A stretch of DNA of 64,000 bases from Pseudoxanthomonas composti. Its GTDB lineage: Bacteria; Pseudomonadota; Gammaproteobacteria; Xanthomonadales; Xanthomonadaceae. Positions 8,294 through 17,980 of the stretch are shown here, one piece after another. The translations under genes and the position numbers were made by a program. Under the pieces are notes generated by a model. That model saw only the letters and a list, made by a program, of their open reading frames with translations. It searched no databases and was not told the DNA's origin. Numbering within the stretch: the first letter of the stretch is position 1; each line of letters opens with the position of its first letter. The stretch lies in NCBI RefSeq assembly GCF_004122095.1, contig NZ_SAWZ01000001.1, positions 310,001-374,000 on the forward strand, read 5' to 3'.

Positions 8294-10204
8294 ATGATCG
8301 ATCCCACCCGCTATCCGCGCCTGTCGCGCATCCAGTTTCCGGCCGACCTGCGCACGTTCGAGGAGAGCGAGCTGACGGCCGTGGCCGATGAGCTGCGCGC
8401 CTACCTGATCGAGTCGGTGGGCAAGAGCGGTGGGCACTTCGCCGCTGGCCTGGGCGTGATCGAACTGACCGTGGCCCTGCACTACCTCTACAACACGCCG
8501 GACGACCGCCTGGTGTGGGACGTGGGCCATCAGACCTACCCGCACAAGATCCTCACCGGTCGCCGCGACCAGATCCACACCGTCAAGCAGGCCGATGGCG
8601 TCGCGCCGTTCCCCAAGCGCGAGGAATCCGAATACGACACCTTCGGCGTGGGCCATTCGTCCACCTCGATCTCCGCCGCGCTGGGCATGGCCATCGCCAA
8701 TGCGCGTGCCGGCAACAACCGCCGCACGGTGGCGGTGATCGGCGACGGCGCGATGACCGCCGGCATGGCCTTCGAGGCGCTCAATCACGCCGGTGGCATG
8801 GAGGACGAGCCGGACCTGCTGGTGATCCTCAACGACAACCAGATGTCGATCTCCGAGAACGTCGGCGCGCTGACCAAGCTGCTGGGCCGGATGAGCTCCA
8901 GCCGCACGCTCAATGCGATCCGCGAGGGCGGCAAGAAGCTGCTCGGCGACAAGCGCAAGCCGCCGGCGCAGTTCGTGCGTCGCTGGGAAGAGCATTGGAA
9001 GGGCATGTTCGTGCCCTCCACGCTGTTCGAGCAGATGGGCTTCCACTACACCGGCCCGATCGACGGCCACGACGTGCCTGCGCTGGTCGGCGCGCTGAAG
9101 ACCCTCAAGGGCCTGAAGGGGCCGCAGCTGCTGCATGTGATCACCACCAAGGGCAAGGGCTACGAGCTGGCCGAGGGCGATCAGATCGGTTACCACGCCG
9201 TCGGGCCGTTCGACCCGACCAAGGGCCTGATCGCCAAGGTCGGCGCGGTGAAGAAGCCGACCTACACCGATGTCTTCAGCGACTGGCTGTGCGACATGGC
9301 CGCGGCCGACCCGCTGCTGCTGGGCATCACCCCGGCCATGCGCGAAGGCTCGGGCCTGGTGCGGTTCTCCAAGGAGTATCCGGACCGCTATTTCGACGTG
9401 GCCATCGCCGAGCAGCACGCTGTCACCCTGGCCGCGGGCATGGCCTGCGAGGGCGCCAAACCGGTCGTGGCGATCTACTCGACCTTCCTGCAGCGCGGGT
9501 ACGACCAGTTGGTGCACGACGTGGCGATCCAGGACCTGGACGTGCTGTTCGCGGTGGATCGCGGCGGCGTGGTCGGCCCGGACGGTGCAACCCATGCCGG
9601 CAATCTGGACCTGAGCTTCCTGCGCTGCGTGCCGAACATGGTAGTGATGGCGCCGGCCGACGAGAACGAGTGCCGACAGCTGCTCAGCACCGGCTTCCTG
9701 CACAAGGGCCCGGCCGCCGTGCGCTACCCGCGCGGGACCGGCACCGGCGTGGCGATCGACCCGTCGCTGGAGCCGCTGCCGATCGGCAAGGCGCAGCTGC
9801 GCCAGCGCGGTTCGCGTGTGGCCCTGCTGGCCTTCGGCGCGACCGTGCCGGCGGCCGAACAGGTCGGCCGCGCACTGGGCCTGAGCGTGGTCAACATGCG
9901 CTTCGTCAAGCCGCTGGACCGCGCCCTGGTGCTGGAGCTGGCGCACACCCACGAGGGCTTTGTCACCCTGGAAGACAACGTGGTGGCAGGCGGCGCCGGT
10001 TCGGGCGTGGCCGAACTGCTGCACGCCGAAGGCGTGGAGATGCCAGTGCTGCACCTGGGCCTGCCGGACCTGTTCCAGCACCACGCCAGCCGTGAGCAGC
10101 TGCTGGCCGAGGCCGGGCTGGATGCCGACGGCATCCGCGCGGCGGTATTGGCGCGCTGGCCGACGCTCAAGCAGTTCAATACGCCGCTGACCGCGGCCGG
10201 CTAA
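8294..10204 (+). CDS. dxs: 1-deoxy-D-xylulose-5-phosphate synthase
   Basis: The product has 636 aa (E. coli enzyme 620). It condenses pyruvate and glyceraldehyde 3-phosphate with thiamine diphosphate in the first step of the MEP isoprenoid pathway, in the cytoplasm. The thiamine diphosphate motif is [19 protein letters not shown] with [12 protein letters not shown]. The transketolase centre has [18 protein letters not shown], and the C-terminal domain ends [14 protein letters not shown]. The ATG of [16 protein letters not shown] is chosen because family members begin there; a Shine-Dalgarno sequence is weak. It faces the gumN-like gene convergently with a 49-bp gap and is probably monocistronic. 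Confidence 0.97.
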   Translation: MIDPTRYPRLSRIQFPADLRTFEESELTAVADELRAYLIESVGKSGGHFAAGLGVIELTVALHYLYNTPDDRLVWDVGHQTYPHKILTGRRDQIHTVKQADGVAPFPKREESEYDTFGVGHSSTSISAALGMAIANARAGNNRRTVAVIGDGAMTAGMAFEALNHAGGMEDEPDLLVILNDNQMSISENVGALTKLLGRMSSSRTLNAIREGGKKLLGDKRKPPAQFVRRWEEHWKGMFVPSTLFEQMGFHYTGPIDGHDVPALVGALKTLKGLKGPQLLHVITTKGKGYELAEGDQIGYHAVGPFDPTKGLIAKVGAVKKPTYTDVFSDWLCDMAAADPLLLGITPAMREGSGLVRFSKEYPDRYFDVAIAEQHAVTLAAGMACEGAKPVVAIYSTFLQRGYDQLVHDVAIQDLDVLFAVDRGGVVGPDGATHAGNLDLSFLRCVPNMVVMAPADENECRQLLSTGFLHKGPAAVRYPRGTGTGVAIDPSLEPLPIGKAQLRQRGSRVALLAFGATVPAAEQVGRALGLSVVNMRFVKPLDRALVLELAHTHEGFVTLEDNVVAGGAGSGVAELLHAEGVEMPVLHLGLPDLFQHHASREQLLAEAGLDADGIRAAVLARWPTLKQFNTPLTAAG

Positions 10205-10253
10205 AGTCCCGCCGCGCCGGTCACGTCGACTGGCGCAGCGCGCGGGACGGCCC

Positions 10254-11285
10254 TCAGCCCTCTTCGGGCGCGGTGACCGTGTAACCCTTCGCCTTAAGCC
10301 GGTCCATCAGGTTGCCTGGCTCCAGCAGCAGTCCCAGCGGCAGCAGGCCGAAGCTGGTGGTGTTCTTCTGCAGCGCGGCTTCGGCCTTGCTGAGCCACAG
10401 GTCCAGCGATTGCTGGCGCAGGGTGTCGGCGCCGAACTTGCGGGCGATGCCGCTCTCGCTGACGGCGGCCATGCAGGCGCTGTACTGGTCGCGCTGCGGA
10501 TTGCGCCGCAGCGCCTGGATATCGCCCACCGCCCAGGCATTGGCGCGCTCGCGCATAGCCTCGATATCGGTTTCGATCACGTCCAGGGTCCGTGCGAAGC
10601 ACGCCGTGTCCTGCAGGCCGGTGCGCTGGAACTCCTTGATGGCGGCCTTGGGATCGTCCAGCGTGAAGGTCACCACGCTGGCCGTGACCGGCACGCCGGC
10701 GCGCTTGGCCTGCTTGATCACTTCCTCGCGCACCACGTTGTCCATGCTCAGCGCCGAGCGCTTCATCGCCGCCTCGTAGAGCTCGGCCGCGGCGAACACC
10801 GGGCGCCAGGATTCCACGCCCTTGTCGCGGCCGATGTAGCGCGCCTTCAACACCGACCAGCGCGCGTACTGGTCGGGGGGCACCACGTCCTGCAGGGTCT
10901 TGCCATCGGGATTCTTGCGCGCCTTGAGCAAGGAGGGGACCAGGAACAGGCTGCGGAACATGCCGCGGCCGGTGCTGACGGTCATGGTCGGCGCAAGCAG
11001 CAGCTCCTGGGACTGGGCGATGGTGTCCTCCACCTCCTTGGAACGCCATTCCATGCGCTTGGGCAGCGGCGCAGCCGTCCCCAGCACCCACAGCGTGTGG
11101 CCCTGGCGGCTGACTTTCCAGAGGCCAGGCCCTGGCTGCACGCCGGAGACCACCATCGCCTCCAGATCGGTGATGGGCGCCTCAGACGGCACCGGCACCG
11201 CTTGGCCCGCCTCCTGCGCCGCCAGCGACCCTGTCCCGGTCAAGACCCACAGCAGCAATCCCACAAAAAAACGACCACGGCGCAT
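10254..11285 (-). CDS. TraB/GumN family exported protein
   Basis: The product has 343 aa from the ATG at 11285, which follows AAGGAGG by six bases. The first 25 residues (MRRGRFFVGLLLWVLTGTG) form a signal peptide, so the protein is exported. The body matches the TraB/GumN fold, named after the last gene of the Xanthomonas gum operon: GPGLWKVSRQGHTLWVLGT near the N-terminus and RTLDVIETDIEAMRE late. Related proteins are proposed to be metal-dependent hydrolases, but the role of GumN in xanthan production is not clear. In Xanthomonas gumN directly follows gumM; here a PAP2 gene, an oxygenase on the other strand and a cupin gene lie between. It is probably co-transcribed with the cupin gene 67 bases upstream. 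Confidence 0.85.
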   Translation of the reverse strand: MRRGRFFVGLLLWVLTGTGSLAAQEAGQAVPVPSEAPITDLEAMVVSGVQPGPGLWKVSRQGHTLWVLGTAAPLPKRMEWRSKEVEDTIAQSQELLLAPTMTVSTGRGMFRSLFLVPSLLKARKNPDGKTLQDVVPPDQYARWSVLKARYIGRDKGVESWRPVFAAAELYEAAMKRSALSMDNVVREEVIKQAKRAGVPVTASVVTFTLDDPKAAIKEFQRTGLQDTACFARTLDVIETDIEAMRERANAWAVGDIQALRRNPQRDQYSACMAAVSESGIARKFGADTLRQQSLDLWLSKAEAALQKNTTSFGLLPLGLLLEPGNLMDRLKAKGYTVTAPEEG

Positions 11286-11352
11286 CGGCATCCTCCTTGT
11301 CAGCGCGTCACAGTAAGCGCAATCAGGCCAACATGGTCGAGCAGGAGCGAGC

Positions 11353-11847
11353 TCAGTCCAGATCGCCGCCTGCCGCGGAAATCGCCCTGGCGATCCCGGA
11401 CCCCGGCTCGAGCAGCGCAAAGCCCTCCCAGACGAATCCCGGCGAAACCGTACAGGCCACCAACGTGAACGCACCCAGCGTGCGCGCGGCCTGCCAGCAG
11501 CCCGAGGGCACCACGGCCATGGCGGGACCGCCGTGCGATGCAGCGTCCAGTTGCAGGCGCTGCAGGTGTCCGGTGACCGGATCGAAGATGCGCAGCTCCA
11601 ACGGCGCGCCCTGCTGCCAATGCCAGGCCTCCTCGGCATCCACCCGGTGCCAGGCGCTGCGCTCGCCCTGCGCCAGCAGGAAGGCGATTGCGGTCAGGGC
11701 TGGGCGTGACTGGCCATCGCGACAGACCTCGGCTTGGGAGACATAGGTCCGGCGGTAGTGGCCGCCTTCAGGGTGCGGCGCCAACGCCAGCTGCGCGATC
11801 AGCTCAGAGGCGGCGTTCTGTGGCTCACCCTCGTCCAATCCATTCAT
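11353..11847 (-). CDS. DUF985 cupin-fold protein
   Basis: The product has 164 aa. It fits the DUF985 cupin family: N-terminal LIAQLALAPHPEGGHYRRTY, then AIAFLLAQGERSAWHRVDAEEAWHW, which supplies the His and Glu positions of the cupin metal site. The glycine-rich end is SPGFVWEGFALLEPGS. No signal peptide is present, so it is cytoplasmic. Family members have been suggested to bind sugars or metals, but no reaction is established. Its stop lies 67 bases before the gumN-like start on the same strand, suggesting a two-gene unit. An AAGAGG sequence lies nine bases before the ATG. Confidence 0.85.
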   Translation of the reverse strand: MNGLDEGEPQNAASELIAQLALAPHPEGGHYRRTYVSQAEVCRDGQSRPALTAIAFLLAQGERSAWHRVDAEEAWHWQQGAPLELRIFDPVTGHLQRLQLDAASHGGPAMAVVPSGCWQAARTLGAFTLVACTVSPGFVWEGFALLEPGSGIARAISAAGGDLD

Positions 11848-12094
11848 CTACTGAAACCTCTTGCCAACGACGCGGCCACCGTACACGGACGTTCCACCAT
11901 TGTGAGCGCACTATCCCAGTTCAAACACGAGACGGATCCCATTCCCTCGGGTATGGTCCCAAAGGACGCTCAGCGCATCCGTCACGGCCGTCGCTTCCGG
12001 ATCGGCATGTCAGCGGCCTGCCCGAGAGGAATTTTGCGTTGTGTCATTTGAGATTGACCTTTCACTCGGGAATGGAACCACAGGGGGACCCGAC

Positions 12095-12985
12095 ATGATC
12101 GCCATTGACCTGCCCGCCGCACGGGAGGATTACCTCACCATCCGTGGCCGACGCCTGGACCTGAATACGCTTGTCGACGAGCGCGTGTTCGACGAGCGCT
12201 ATGCTCGTAGTCTGGGCCTGCGCTTCGCCAACGCGCGGCCATTCGAGCACCTGCGCCTGCAGGGCCTGTTCGACCCGGCGCTGCTGGAGCTGGTGGCCGA
12301 GGAGTTCGACCTGTTCCCACGCCAGGATTGGAACACCTTCACCACGCGTCAGGAAAAGACCTTCCGCTCGGCACCGGGTGCGCGCCTGGGGCCGGCCTCG
12401 CAGCTGTACTTCAGCATCGTCAACTCCGGGTACTTCGCCGAGTTCCTCGGCCATGTCACCAATGTCCATAACCTGATCGTGGACCAGACCTTGTTCGGCG
12501 GCGGATTGCACGAGAGCCGCAACGGCGGCAAGTTCGGCATCCATTGCGATTTCGACCGCCATGGCCACAACGGCCTGCGCAACGAGATGGTGATGCTGAC
12601 CTATCTCAACAAGGACTGGGACCCGGCCTGGGGCGGCGAGCTAGAGCTGTGGGATGCCAGGACCCGCACCTGCGTCACCAAGGTGGCGCCGGACTTCGGC
12701 ACCACCTTGCTGATGAAGAACACGCCGGTCAGCCTGCATGGACACCCGCATCCGCTTGCCATGCCGGAAGGCCGCACGCGGCGCTCGGTGGCCTCGTACT
12801 ACTACACCAACAGCGAAAGCGTGGAGCAGATCCTCAAGGGCCGCACCACCAGCTTCATGGAACGCGCCCTGCCCGACTCGGTCCAGACCTCGGCCAAGCG
12901 ATTGGCCCGCAGCTGGATGCCGCCTGCGCTTTGGGCCATGGCCCGCCGGCTCAAGCGACGCGCCAAGGCGGGAACCGAAGGCTGA
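12095..12985 (+). CDS. 2-oxoglutarate/Fe(II)-dependent oxygenase
   Basis: The product has 296 aa from the ATG at 12095, preceded by AGGGGGA six bases upstream; an in-frame GTG at 12041 lacks such a site. It belongs to the 2OG-Fe(II) oxygenase superfamily. The iron ligands are visible as the HCDFD pair (residues about 151-153) and a later His in SLHGHPHPL, followed by RRSVASYYY, whose Arg would bind 2-oxoglutarate. Such enzymes hydroxylate proteins, lipids or small molecules, some modifying surface sugars; the substrate cannot be named here. It converges on the PAP2 gene at the end of the gum cluster with a 19-bp gap. Position hints at an envelope role, but that is only inference. Confidence 0.82.
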   Translation: MIAIDLPAAREDYLTIRGRRLDLNTLVDERVFDERYARSLGLRFANARPFEHLRLQGLFDPALLELVAEEFDLFPRQDWNTFTTRQEKTFRSAPGARLGPASQLYFSIVNSGYFAEFLGHVTNVHNLIVDQTLFGGGLHESRNGGKFGIHCDFDRHGHNGLRNEMVMLTYLNKDWDPAWGGELELWDARTRTCVTKVAPDFGTTLLMKNTPVSLHGHPHPLAMPEGRTRRSVASYYYTNSESVEQILKGRTTSFMERALPDSVQTSAKRLARSWMPPALWAMARRLKRRAKAGTEG

Positions 12986-13004
12986 GCCGGCTCGCGTTTC
13001 GCCC

Positions 13005-13574
13005 TCAGGCGGCGTGAAGCGCGCCGCCCAGCCTTTGCAGCAGGTCCTCGATCGCCACCGAGGGCACTGCAAGCACCAGCAGCACCGCCAGCAGCCAGGC
13101 ACCGGCCATCGGCGCCCAGTGGATGGCGAGCTGCTGGCGCCAGCGATAGATCATCGCGCCGCTGACCATCGTCCCCAGGGCCAGGCCGCCGACGATCTCG
13201 GAGGCCGAGTGCAGGTTCATCGCCGCGCGCGAAAACCCGACCACCAGCGCCAGCAACGCCCCGGCGGCCACCGCCGGCCAACGCAGCGCGCGGGCCCGGG
13301 CGCACAGCGCATACAGGGCAACGGGATAGACCGTGGCCGACATGGCGCTATGGCCGCTGAAACCGTAGAACCGCAGGGTCTGCCAATCGATGCCCCAGAC
13401 GATGTAGGCCAGTTTCGACGCGGCCACCGTTGCCCCCATAGCCGCCACTAAAGCACCCCACTCCAGCGCCATGCGCGGGCGCGTCCGCCACCACAGCAGC
13501 GCCATCGCGGCGATGACCGGCAACAGCAGGCGCGCATCGCCCATCCATGTCAGCAGCTGCTCCAGCGCGTTCAT
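13005..13574 (-). CDS. PAP2-family membrane phosphatase
   Basis: The product has 189 aa with about five membrane segments. Two of the three PAP2 motifs are visible: FSGHSA at about residue 72 and SRAAMNLHSASEIVGG at about 120. In the latter the usual Asp of the SRxxxxxHxxxD motif is Glu. The first motif (KxxxxxxRP) is not clear; only ASKLAYIVWG sits in its place. The gene is the last of the gum-direction block, 32 bases after gumM. A natural role would be to dephosphorylate undecaprenyl diphosphate left after polymerisation, recycling the carrier for GumD. That is inference from position; lipid A or phosphatidate phosphatase activity is equally possible. Confidence 0.8.
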   Translation of the reverse strand: MNALEQLLTWMGDARLLLPVIAAMALLWWRTRPRMALEWGALVAAMGATVAASKLAYIVWGIDWQTLRFYGFSGHSAMSATVYPVALYALCARARALRWPAVAAGALLALVVGFSRAAMNLHSASEIVGGLALGTMVSGAMIYRWRQQLAIHWAPMAGAWLLAVLLVLAVPSVAIEDLLQRLGGALHAA

Positions 13575-13606
13575 CTCGCACCACGCTCCCCCGCACCACG
13601 TTCGAC

Positions 13607-14395
13607 TCATGCAGGACGCTTTCCTGCGCGCAGGCACACCCAGAAGAACGCCACCAGGTCCACCGAGTAACGCTTGAGCAAGCGACGCGGCTCGCGCGTT
13701 AATCGATAGAACCACTCCATGTGCAGCTTGCGCACCCAGCCAGGGGCGCGCTGGGCATTGCCGGACAGGAAATCCAGCAGTGCGCCCACGCCGAACTTCA
13801 GCGGCACCTGCAGCGCGCGCTGATGCTTGAGGATCCACTCCTCCTGCAGCGGGTTACCGAAAGCCACCAGCAGCACGTCGGCCTGCGCGGCGTTGATCCG
13901 GTCCACCAGTGCCGGACCGGCCGCGCGCATTTCCCCATAGCCGTCGCAGGTGCCGACCACGTGCTGCCCGTGCTCACGCTGAAGGGTCTGCGCCGCCGCC
14001 TGCGCAACGCCGGGCTTGCCGCCCAGCAGGAACAGCCGCAAGGGACGCGCGCTGCGCTGGAACAGGTAAGGCAGCAGATCGGTGCCATTGAGGTTGGAGG
14101 CGAATTTCCGGCCATGCACCAGCAGTGCACCCAGATCCATGCCGATACCGTCGTTGACGATGCTCACCTGCGGGTCGCGCAAGGCCGGGCGCAGGGCCTG
14201 GCATTGCATGACGAAGTTGGTGTTGGCGAAGAACACGCAGCGCGACTGCCCCGCCGCCAGCGAGGCCAGCAAGCCATCGACGAAGGGGTCAAGCTCCGTG
14301 GACAGGATCGGATAGCCGCCGAGATACCGGATCTCCTCCCCGCTTGCGGAAGGGCTGGCCTGCTGCATCATCGCGTATTCGTTACCAGAGGTCAT
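13607..14395 (-). CDS. gumM: GumM, beta-1,4-glucosyltransferase (GT26)
   Basis: The product has 262 aa and belongs to the WecG/TagA/GumM family. In Xanthomonas GumM adds the second glucose to Glc-PP-undecaprenol, forming the cellobiose unit of the xanthan backbone. Visible family blocks are FANTNFVMQCQALRPALRD, IVNDGIGMDLGALLVHGR, LFLLGGKPGVA and VLLVAFGNPLQEEWI, then VGALLDFLSGNAQRAPGW. No membrane segment is present, so it acts at the inner membrane surface. The start overlaps the gumL stop by 14 bases; a second ATG pair lies 24 bases further in, so the exact start is not certain. Confidence 0.93.
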   Translation of the reverse strand: MTSGNEYAMMQQASPSASGEEIRYLGGYPILSTELDPFVDGLLASLAAGQSRCVFFANTNFVMQCQALRPALRDPQVSIVNDGIGMDLGALLVHGRKFASNLNGTDLLPYLFQRSARPLRLFLLGGKPGVAQAAAQTLQREHGQHVVGTCDGYGEMRAAGPALVDRINAAQADVLLVAFGNPLQEEWILKHQRALQVPLKFGVGALLDFLSGNAQRAPGWVRKLHMEWFYRLTREPRRLLKRYSVDLVAFFWVCLRAGKRPA

Positions 14396-15170
14396 AGGGG
14401 AAGGTCGCCATCAAGCCATCCTGGATGGGGCGAAGATCGAAGCTGCCGTTGCCACCAATGTCCAGGCACTCCTCGACCGTGTTGCCCGAGCGCCAGCTCG
14501 TCCGCCCGGTGCCGGCGTAGTAATCGTCGTACTTGAAGCGGTCCTCGCCATTGCCCCAGTCCAGGTAGACCGCCGGGATTCCATAGGCCTCGGCCAGGAT
14601 CAAGCCATGCAGCGAGCTACTGACGATCAGTTCGGCACCAAGCAGTCCGCGCACGAATTCGCCGGGTTCCACGCGCGGGGACACCAGGTGCTCCTCATAG
14701 CCAGCGTACTTGTCCAGCGACTCGTTGAAATGCGGCACCACCGCGAACGGCTTGCGCTGGGAAGGCATCAGGAAGGCCTTGTCGAAGAATCGCGGCAACA
14801 GCAAGGCTGGGTCGCCATAGACCTCGGGGACCGCGATTCCCATGTCCATCAGGAACGCTCGGGTCTTGGGGCCACGCACCGCGCGCACGTCCAGATCGGT
14901 GAAACGGTGCGAGGCGGCCGGCATCTTGCCGTTGACGCCGCTGCCCCACACCACCTCGCCGGTCTTGGCGAAATGAAGAACGGAACCGATGCACAGCATG
15001 CGTGGCGTGCCCGCGCGCTTGCGCAGCAGATTGGTGTCGCGCAGGGCCAGCATGGCCGACACCAGCACCTTGGACAAATGGTCGCCGACGTTGACCGAAC
15101 CATCCCGCGGTTTCCACCAGAACAGCGACTGCCGCTCCTTGCGTTCCACGAAATTCTCAAGCATCGACAT
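14382..15170 (-). CDS. gumL: GumL, polysaccharide pyruvyltransferase
   Basis: The product has 262 aa. GumL uses phosphoenolpyruvate to place a pyruvate ketal on the terminal mannose of the xanthan side chain. Strong family blocks are NVGDHLSKVLVSAML near the start, GSVLHFAKTGEVVWGSGVNG, RAVRGPKTRAF, YGDPALLLPRFF and the C-terminal SSSLHGLILAEAYGIPAVY, then GEDRFKYDDYYAGTGR. The length matches Xanthomonas GumL. It lies 66 bases after gumK and overlaps gumM. Its presence predicts a pyruvylated, acidic polymer. Confidence 0.94.
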   Translation of the reverse strand: MSMLENFVERKERQSLFWWKPRDGSVNVGDHLSKVLVSAMLALRDTNLLRKRAGTPRMLCIGSVLHFAKTGEVVWGSGVNGKMPAASHRFTDLDVRAVRGPKTRAFLMDMGIAVPEVYGDPALLLPRFFDKAFLMPSQRKPFAVVPHFNESLDKYAGYEEHLVSPRVEPGEFVRGLLGAELIVSSSLHGLILAEAYGIPAVYLDWGNGEDRFKYDDYYAGTGRTSWRSGNTVEECLDIGGNGSFDLRPIQDGLMATFPYDLW

Positions 15171-15236
15171 ATTCAGCGTTCCTCTGTGACGTTGGCCCCT
15201 GGTGGATGAGTTCCCCGTGTAATCCTTGCGTGCGGC

Positions 15237-16451
15237 TCAGAACAGACGCGTCTCCGGATACGGCGTCGGGTCGAGCACGCGATCGGTGGTTTCAGGCCAC
15301 CCCAGGCAGGTGCGATAACGCACGCGCGGCGCTTCCAATGCCTGCTCGATGGCCCGCTGGATCGAGGCCTGGTCGCCCGGCGTGTAGCCGAAGCGCGATT
15401 TGTAGGTGCCGACCACACGATTGGGGCACACCGCCGGCAAACCGAAGAAATCGTACTGCAGCAATTTCATCGAACTGTCCGCCAGGTAGTCCGGCACTTG
15501 CTCGGACGAATACGGCGCGATGCCGAAGCGCGCATGCTTGATGTAGCGGATGGTCTCGGCATGCTTCATCTCGCCATAGACCTTCACGTTGTCGCCATAG
15601 CCGGGCATGCGCTCCTTGCCCGAGCCAATCACATGGAAGGTCACTTGCGGGAAGGCCTGGCTGGCGTGGGCGATGAAATCCGGATCGAACAACATCGAAC
15701 CCACCGAGACCGCGTGGATACCCTCACCGTATGGCGAGGGGTCGCCCATTTCCTCAAGGCCCGGGTCCACCCCGTGCCCCACATGGAAGACATTACGCTT
15801 GGACGGGATCTCCGCGGCCATCGCCGGCGACACGAGCGCAATCACGTCCAGCTGCTCGCACACGCGCGCGAACTCGCGCTCGATGAAATCGGCCACGTTG
15901 ATCGTGCTGAGTCCATCGGAAGCGCGGTAGACTAGGCGCGCCTTCGGGTTCAGGCGCTTGGCCAGGGCGATGAAGGCCACCGCCACCCCGCTCTCGAACA
16001 CGATGACGTCCGAGTCCTTGATCCACGCCACCAGCTGCGCCGGCGGGCGACCGGCGTAGAGGCGGAACATCATGTCCTCGGCCGGACGCAACCAGCTGCG
16101 GTGCGTGTTGAAAGGATGGACCAGCGTGCGCCACAGGTAGCAATCCACGCCCTTGTGATGCACCACCTGGTTGGCGGTCTCGTCTAGCGGCAAGCGCATG
16201 TCGTTCTTCATCTTCGACAGGCGGCTATAGCGCAACGAGAAGAACCGGGTGGGCCCGCGCTTGGCCAACTCATCGGTGATGAAATGGATGTTGGCCCGCC
16301 GCGGCGTGCGGTAGTCATGGGCCGATAGCACCAGAAAGCGCGGTTGCGCGCTCTCGGGTTGCGCATGGGCAGGCTCTGGCCCCCCGGCGGCAGCCGTCTC
16401 CGGCCCTGAATCCTGCATGGCGCGTGAGGCAGACATGGCGATGTGGCTCAT
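15237..16451 (-). CDS. gumK: GumK, beta-glucuronosyltransferase (GT70)
   Basis: The product has 404 aa. GumK transfers glucuronic acid from UDP-GlcA to the lipid-linked mannosyl-cellobiose, the fourth sugar of the xanthan repeat. The protein closely follows Xanthomonas Gum[52 protein letters not shown], the [18 protein letters not shown] block and [20 protein letters not shown], ending ETRLF. A poorly conserved N-terminal tail of about 38 aa precedes the fold. The ATG overlaps the gumJ stop by one base (TAATG), implying translational coupling. Confidence 0.96.
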   Translation of the reverse strand: MSHIAMSASRAMQDSGPETAAAGGPEPAHAQPESAQPRFLVLSAHDYRTPRRANIHFITDELAKRGPTRFFSLRYSRLSKMKNDMRLPLDETANQVVHHKGVDCYLWRTLVHPFNTHRSWLRPAEDMMFRLYAGRPPAQLVAWIKDSDVIVFESGVAVAFIALAKRLNPKARLVYRASDGLSTINVADFIEREFARVCEQLDVIALVSPAMAAEIPSKRNVFHVGHGVDPGLEEMGDPSPYGEGIHAVSVGSMLFDPDFIAHASQAFPQVTFHVIGSGKERMPGYGDNVKVYGEMKHAETIRYIKHARFGIAPYSSEQVPDYLADSSMKLLQYDFFGLPAVCPNRVVGTYKSRFGYTPGDQASIQRAIEQALEAPRVRYRTCLGWPETTDRVLDPTPYPETRLF

Positions 16452-17980
16452 TAAGCAACTCCTTTGGATGCCCGCGCGCTGGCGAGGAGCGAACGACTAT
16501 TGAGGATGGAGACGACATCGCGCCGGAAGGCCGGCCACAGCAGGCACACCAGGCCGAATGCCAAGGCCATGACGGCACCGCCGATCAGCAACTGCACGAT
16601 CAGTGACTGGTCCTGCATGAAGTGGCGCACGGCGGCCCACGATGCGATGCCGCCGATCCCGTAGCCAAGGATGGCACGCAGGCCGTTGTGGAACATTTCA
16701 CGCACCGGCGCCTGGGTGCAGCGCGAGATCCAGAACAGGGAGAATGGCCAGATCAGCGCCAGCCCCAGGGAATAGCCGGCCGCCACGCCGATGGCGCCCC
16801 AGTGCGAGCCCACCACGATCGCCGCGATCATGAGCACCCGACCTACCACCGAGTTCGTCAGCTGCGCTTTGCCGAGCCCCTTGGACAGAAATACCCAATA
16901 AGCCGCGTAGCCGGCAGCCTGGAACAGACCACCAATGGTCAGCACCTGGAAGATTTCCACCGCGCTGACCCAGTGCGCGCCCAGCACCAACTCGATCAGT
17001 GGCCGTGCCTGCGCGCAACCGAAGACGAAGATGGAAATGATCACGTGCAGCAGCACGGTCTGCCCCCGCAGCAGGAACGCATCGAAACGCGCCGGCTCGT
17101 CCTGCAACCGCGACAGCACCGGCAGCGCCACCGTCGTGGCCGGCGCATTGATCTGGTACAGCGGCATCATCAGCAACTGGAAGGCGCGGTTGTACAGGCC
17201 CAGGGCTTGCGCGCCGATGCGGTTGCCGATGATGACCTGGCCCAGGTTCTGGCTCGCATAGGCGAGCATCTGCGTGGCCATCAAGGTCCAGCCAAAGCTC
17301 AGGAAGCCGCTCATCTCCACATGGCGACGCGGCCGGCCCGGGAGCCAACGCGTGGCGATCATCATCACCACCAGCCCGGTCACCGACTGCACCACCTGCT
17401 GCGCCACCAGGGCCCAGTAGTTCTTCCACAACAATGCGCAGGCCACGCCCACACCCAGCCCCAGCGCCTGCGCGCTGACATCGGCGGTGGCGATCTTGGC
17501 GAATTTCAGATCCCGCACCAGCTGCGCGCGGTACTGCGTGGTCATGCCATTGACCAGGAAGGTGAAGGACAGCACCTGCGCAATCAGGACAAGGGCCGGC
17601 TCGCGATAGAACGCCGCAATGCCCCTGGCACTGAAGAAGATCACCAGGCCAAGGCCCAGGCCGATGCCGGAGTTGATCCAGAACAGGTTGCTACGCTGCG
17701 CCTGGCTGACCGACTTGGCCTGCACGGCCGCCGAGGACAGACCGAAATCGCGCAGGATCTCGCCAATGCCCACGATAGACACCACCATGGCCAGCAGGCC
17801 GTAGTCGTAGGGCGTCAGCAGGCGCGCCAACAGGATGATGCCGCCGAACTGGATCGCGATCTTGGCAGCCTGCCCGCCCATCGTGACCGCCGCACCGCGC
17901 GCGGCATGGGATCCCAGTGAACGCTGCGGTGGCGGGGGACTGTTCGATGCACTCCCAGGTGCTTGTGTCGCAGGGCTCAA
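16451..17980 (-). CDS. gumJ: GumJ, Wzx-type lipid-linked oligosaccharide flippase
   Basis: The product has 509 aa with about 12-14 membrane segments and belongs to the polysaccharide transporter (MOP/Wzx) superfamily. It should flip the undecaprenyl-PP pentasaccharide to the periplasm. The N-terminal signature [18 protein letters not shown] is followed by [17 protein letters not shown] and [15 protein letters not shown], typical of the clade. The upstream stop and this start overlap as TTGA, so the likely start is TTG at 17980; the first in-frame ATG is at 17881 and would remove a proline-rich cytoplasmic tail. A TTG start with stop-start coupling would keep output low, which suits a membrane transporter. 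Confidence 0.92.
   Translation of the reverse strand: MSPATQAPGSASNSPPPPQRSLGSHAARGAAVTMGGQAAKIAIQFGGIILLARLLTPYDYGLLAMVVSIVGIGEILRDFGLSSAAVQAKSVSQAQRSNLFWINSGIGLGLGLVIFFSARGIAAFYREPALVLIAQVLSFTFLVNGMTTQYRAQLVRDLKFAKIATADVSAQALGLGVGVACALLWKNYWALVAQQVVQSVTGLVVMMIATRWLPGRPRRHVEMSGFLSFGWTLMATQMLAYASQNLGQVIIGNRIGAQALGLYNRAFQLLMMPLYQINAPATTVALPVLSRLQDEPARFDAFLLRGQTVLLHVIISIFVFGCAQARPLIELVLGAHWVSAVEIFQVLTIGGLFQAAGYAAYWVFLSKGLGKAQLTNSVVGRVLMIAAIVVGSHWGAIGVAAGYSLGLALIWPFSLFWISRCTQAPVREMFHNGLRAILGYGIGGIASWAAVRHFMQDQSLIVQLLIGGAVMALAFGLVCLLWPAFRRDVVSILNSRSLLASARASKGVA

Noticed and set aside
10205-10253. Possible shared terminator between convergent dxs and gumN-like genes (GTCCCGC ... GCGGGAC)
   Set aside because: The arms are far apart, pairing is imperfect and no T-run follows on either strand.
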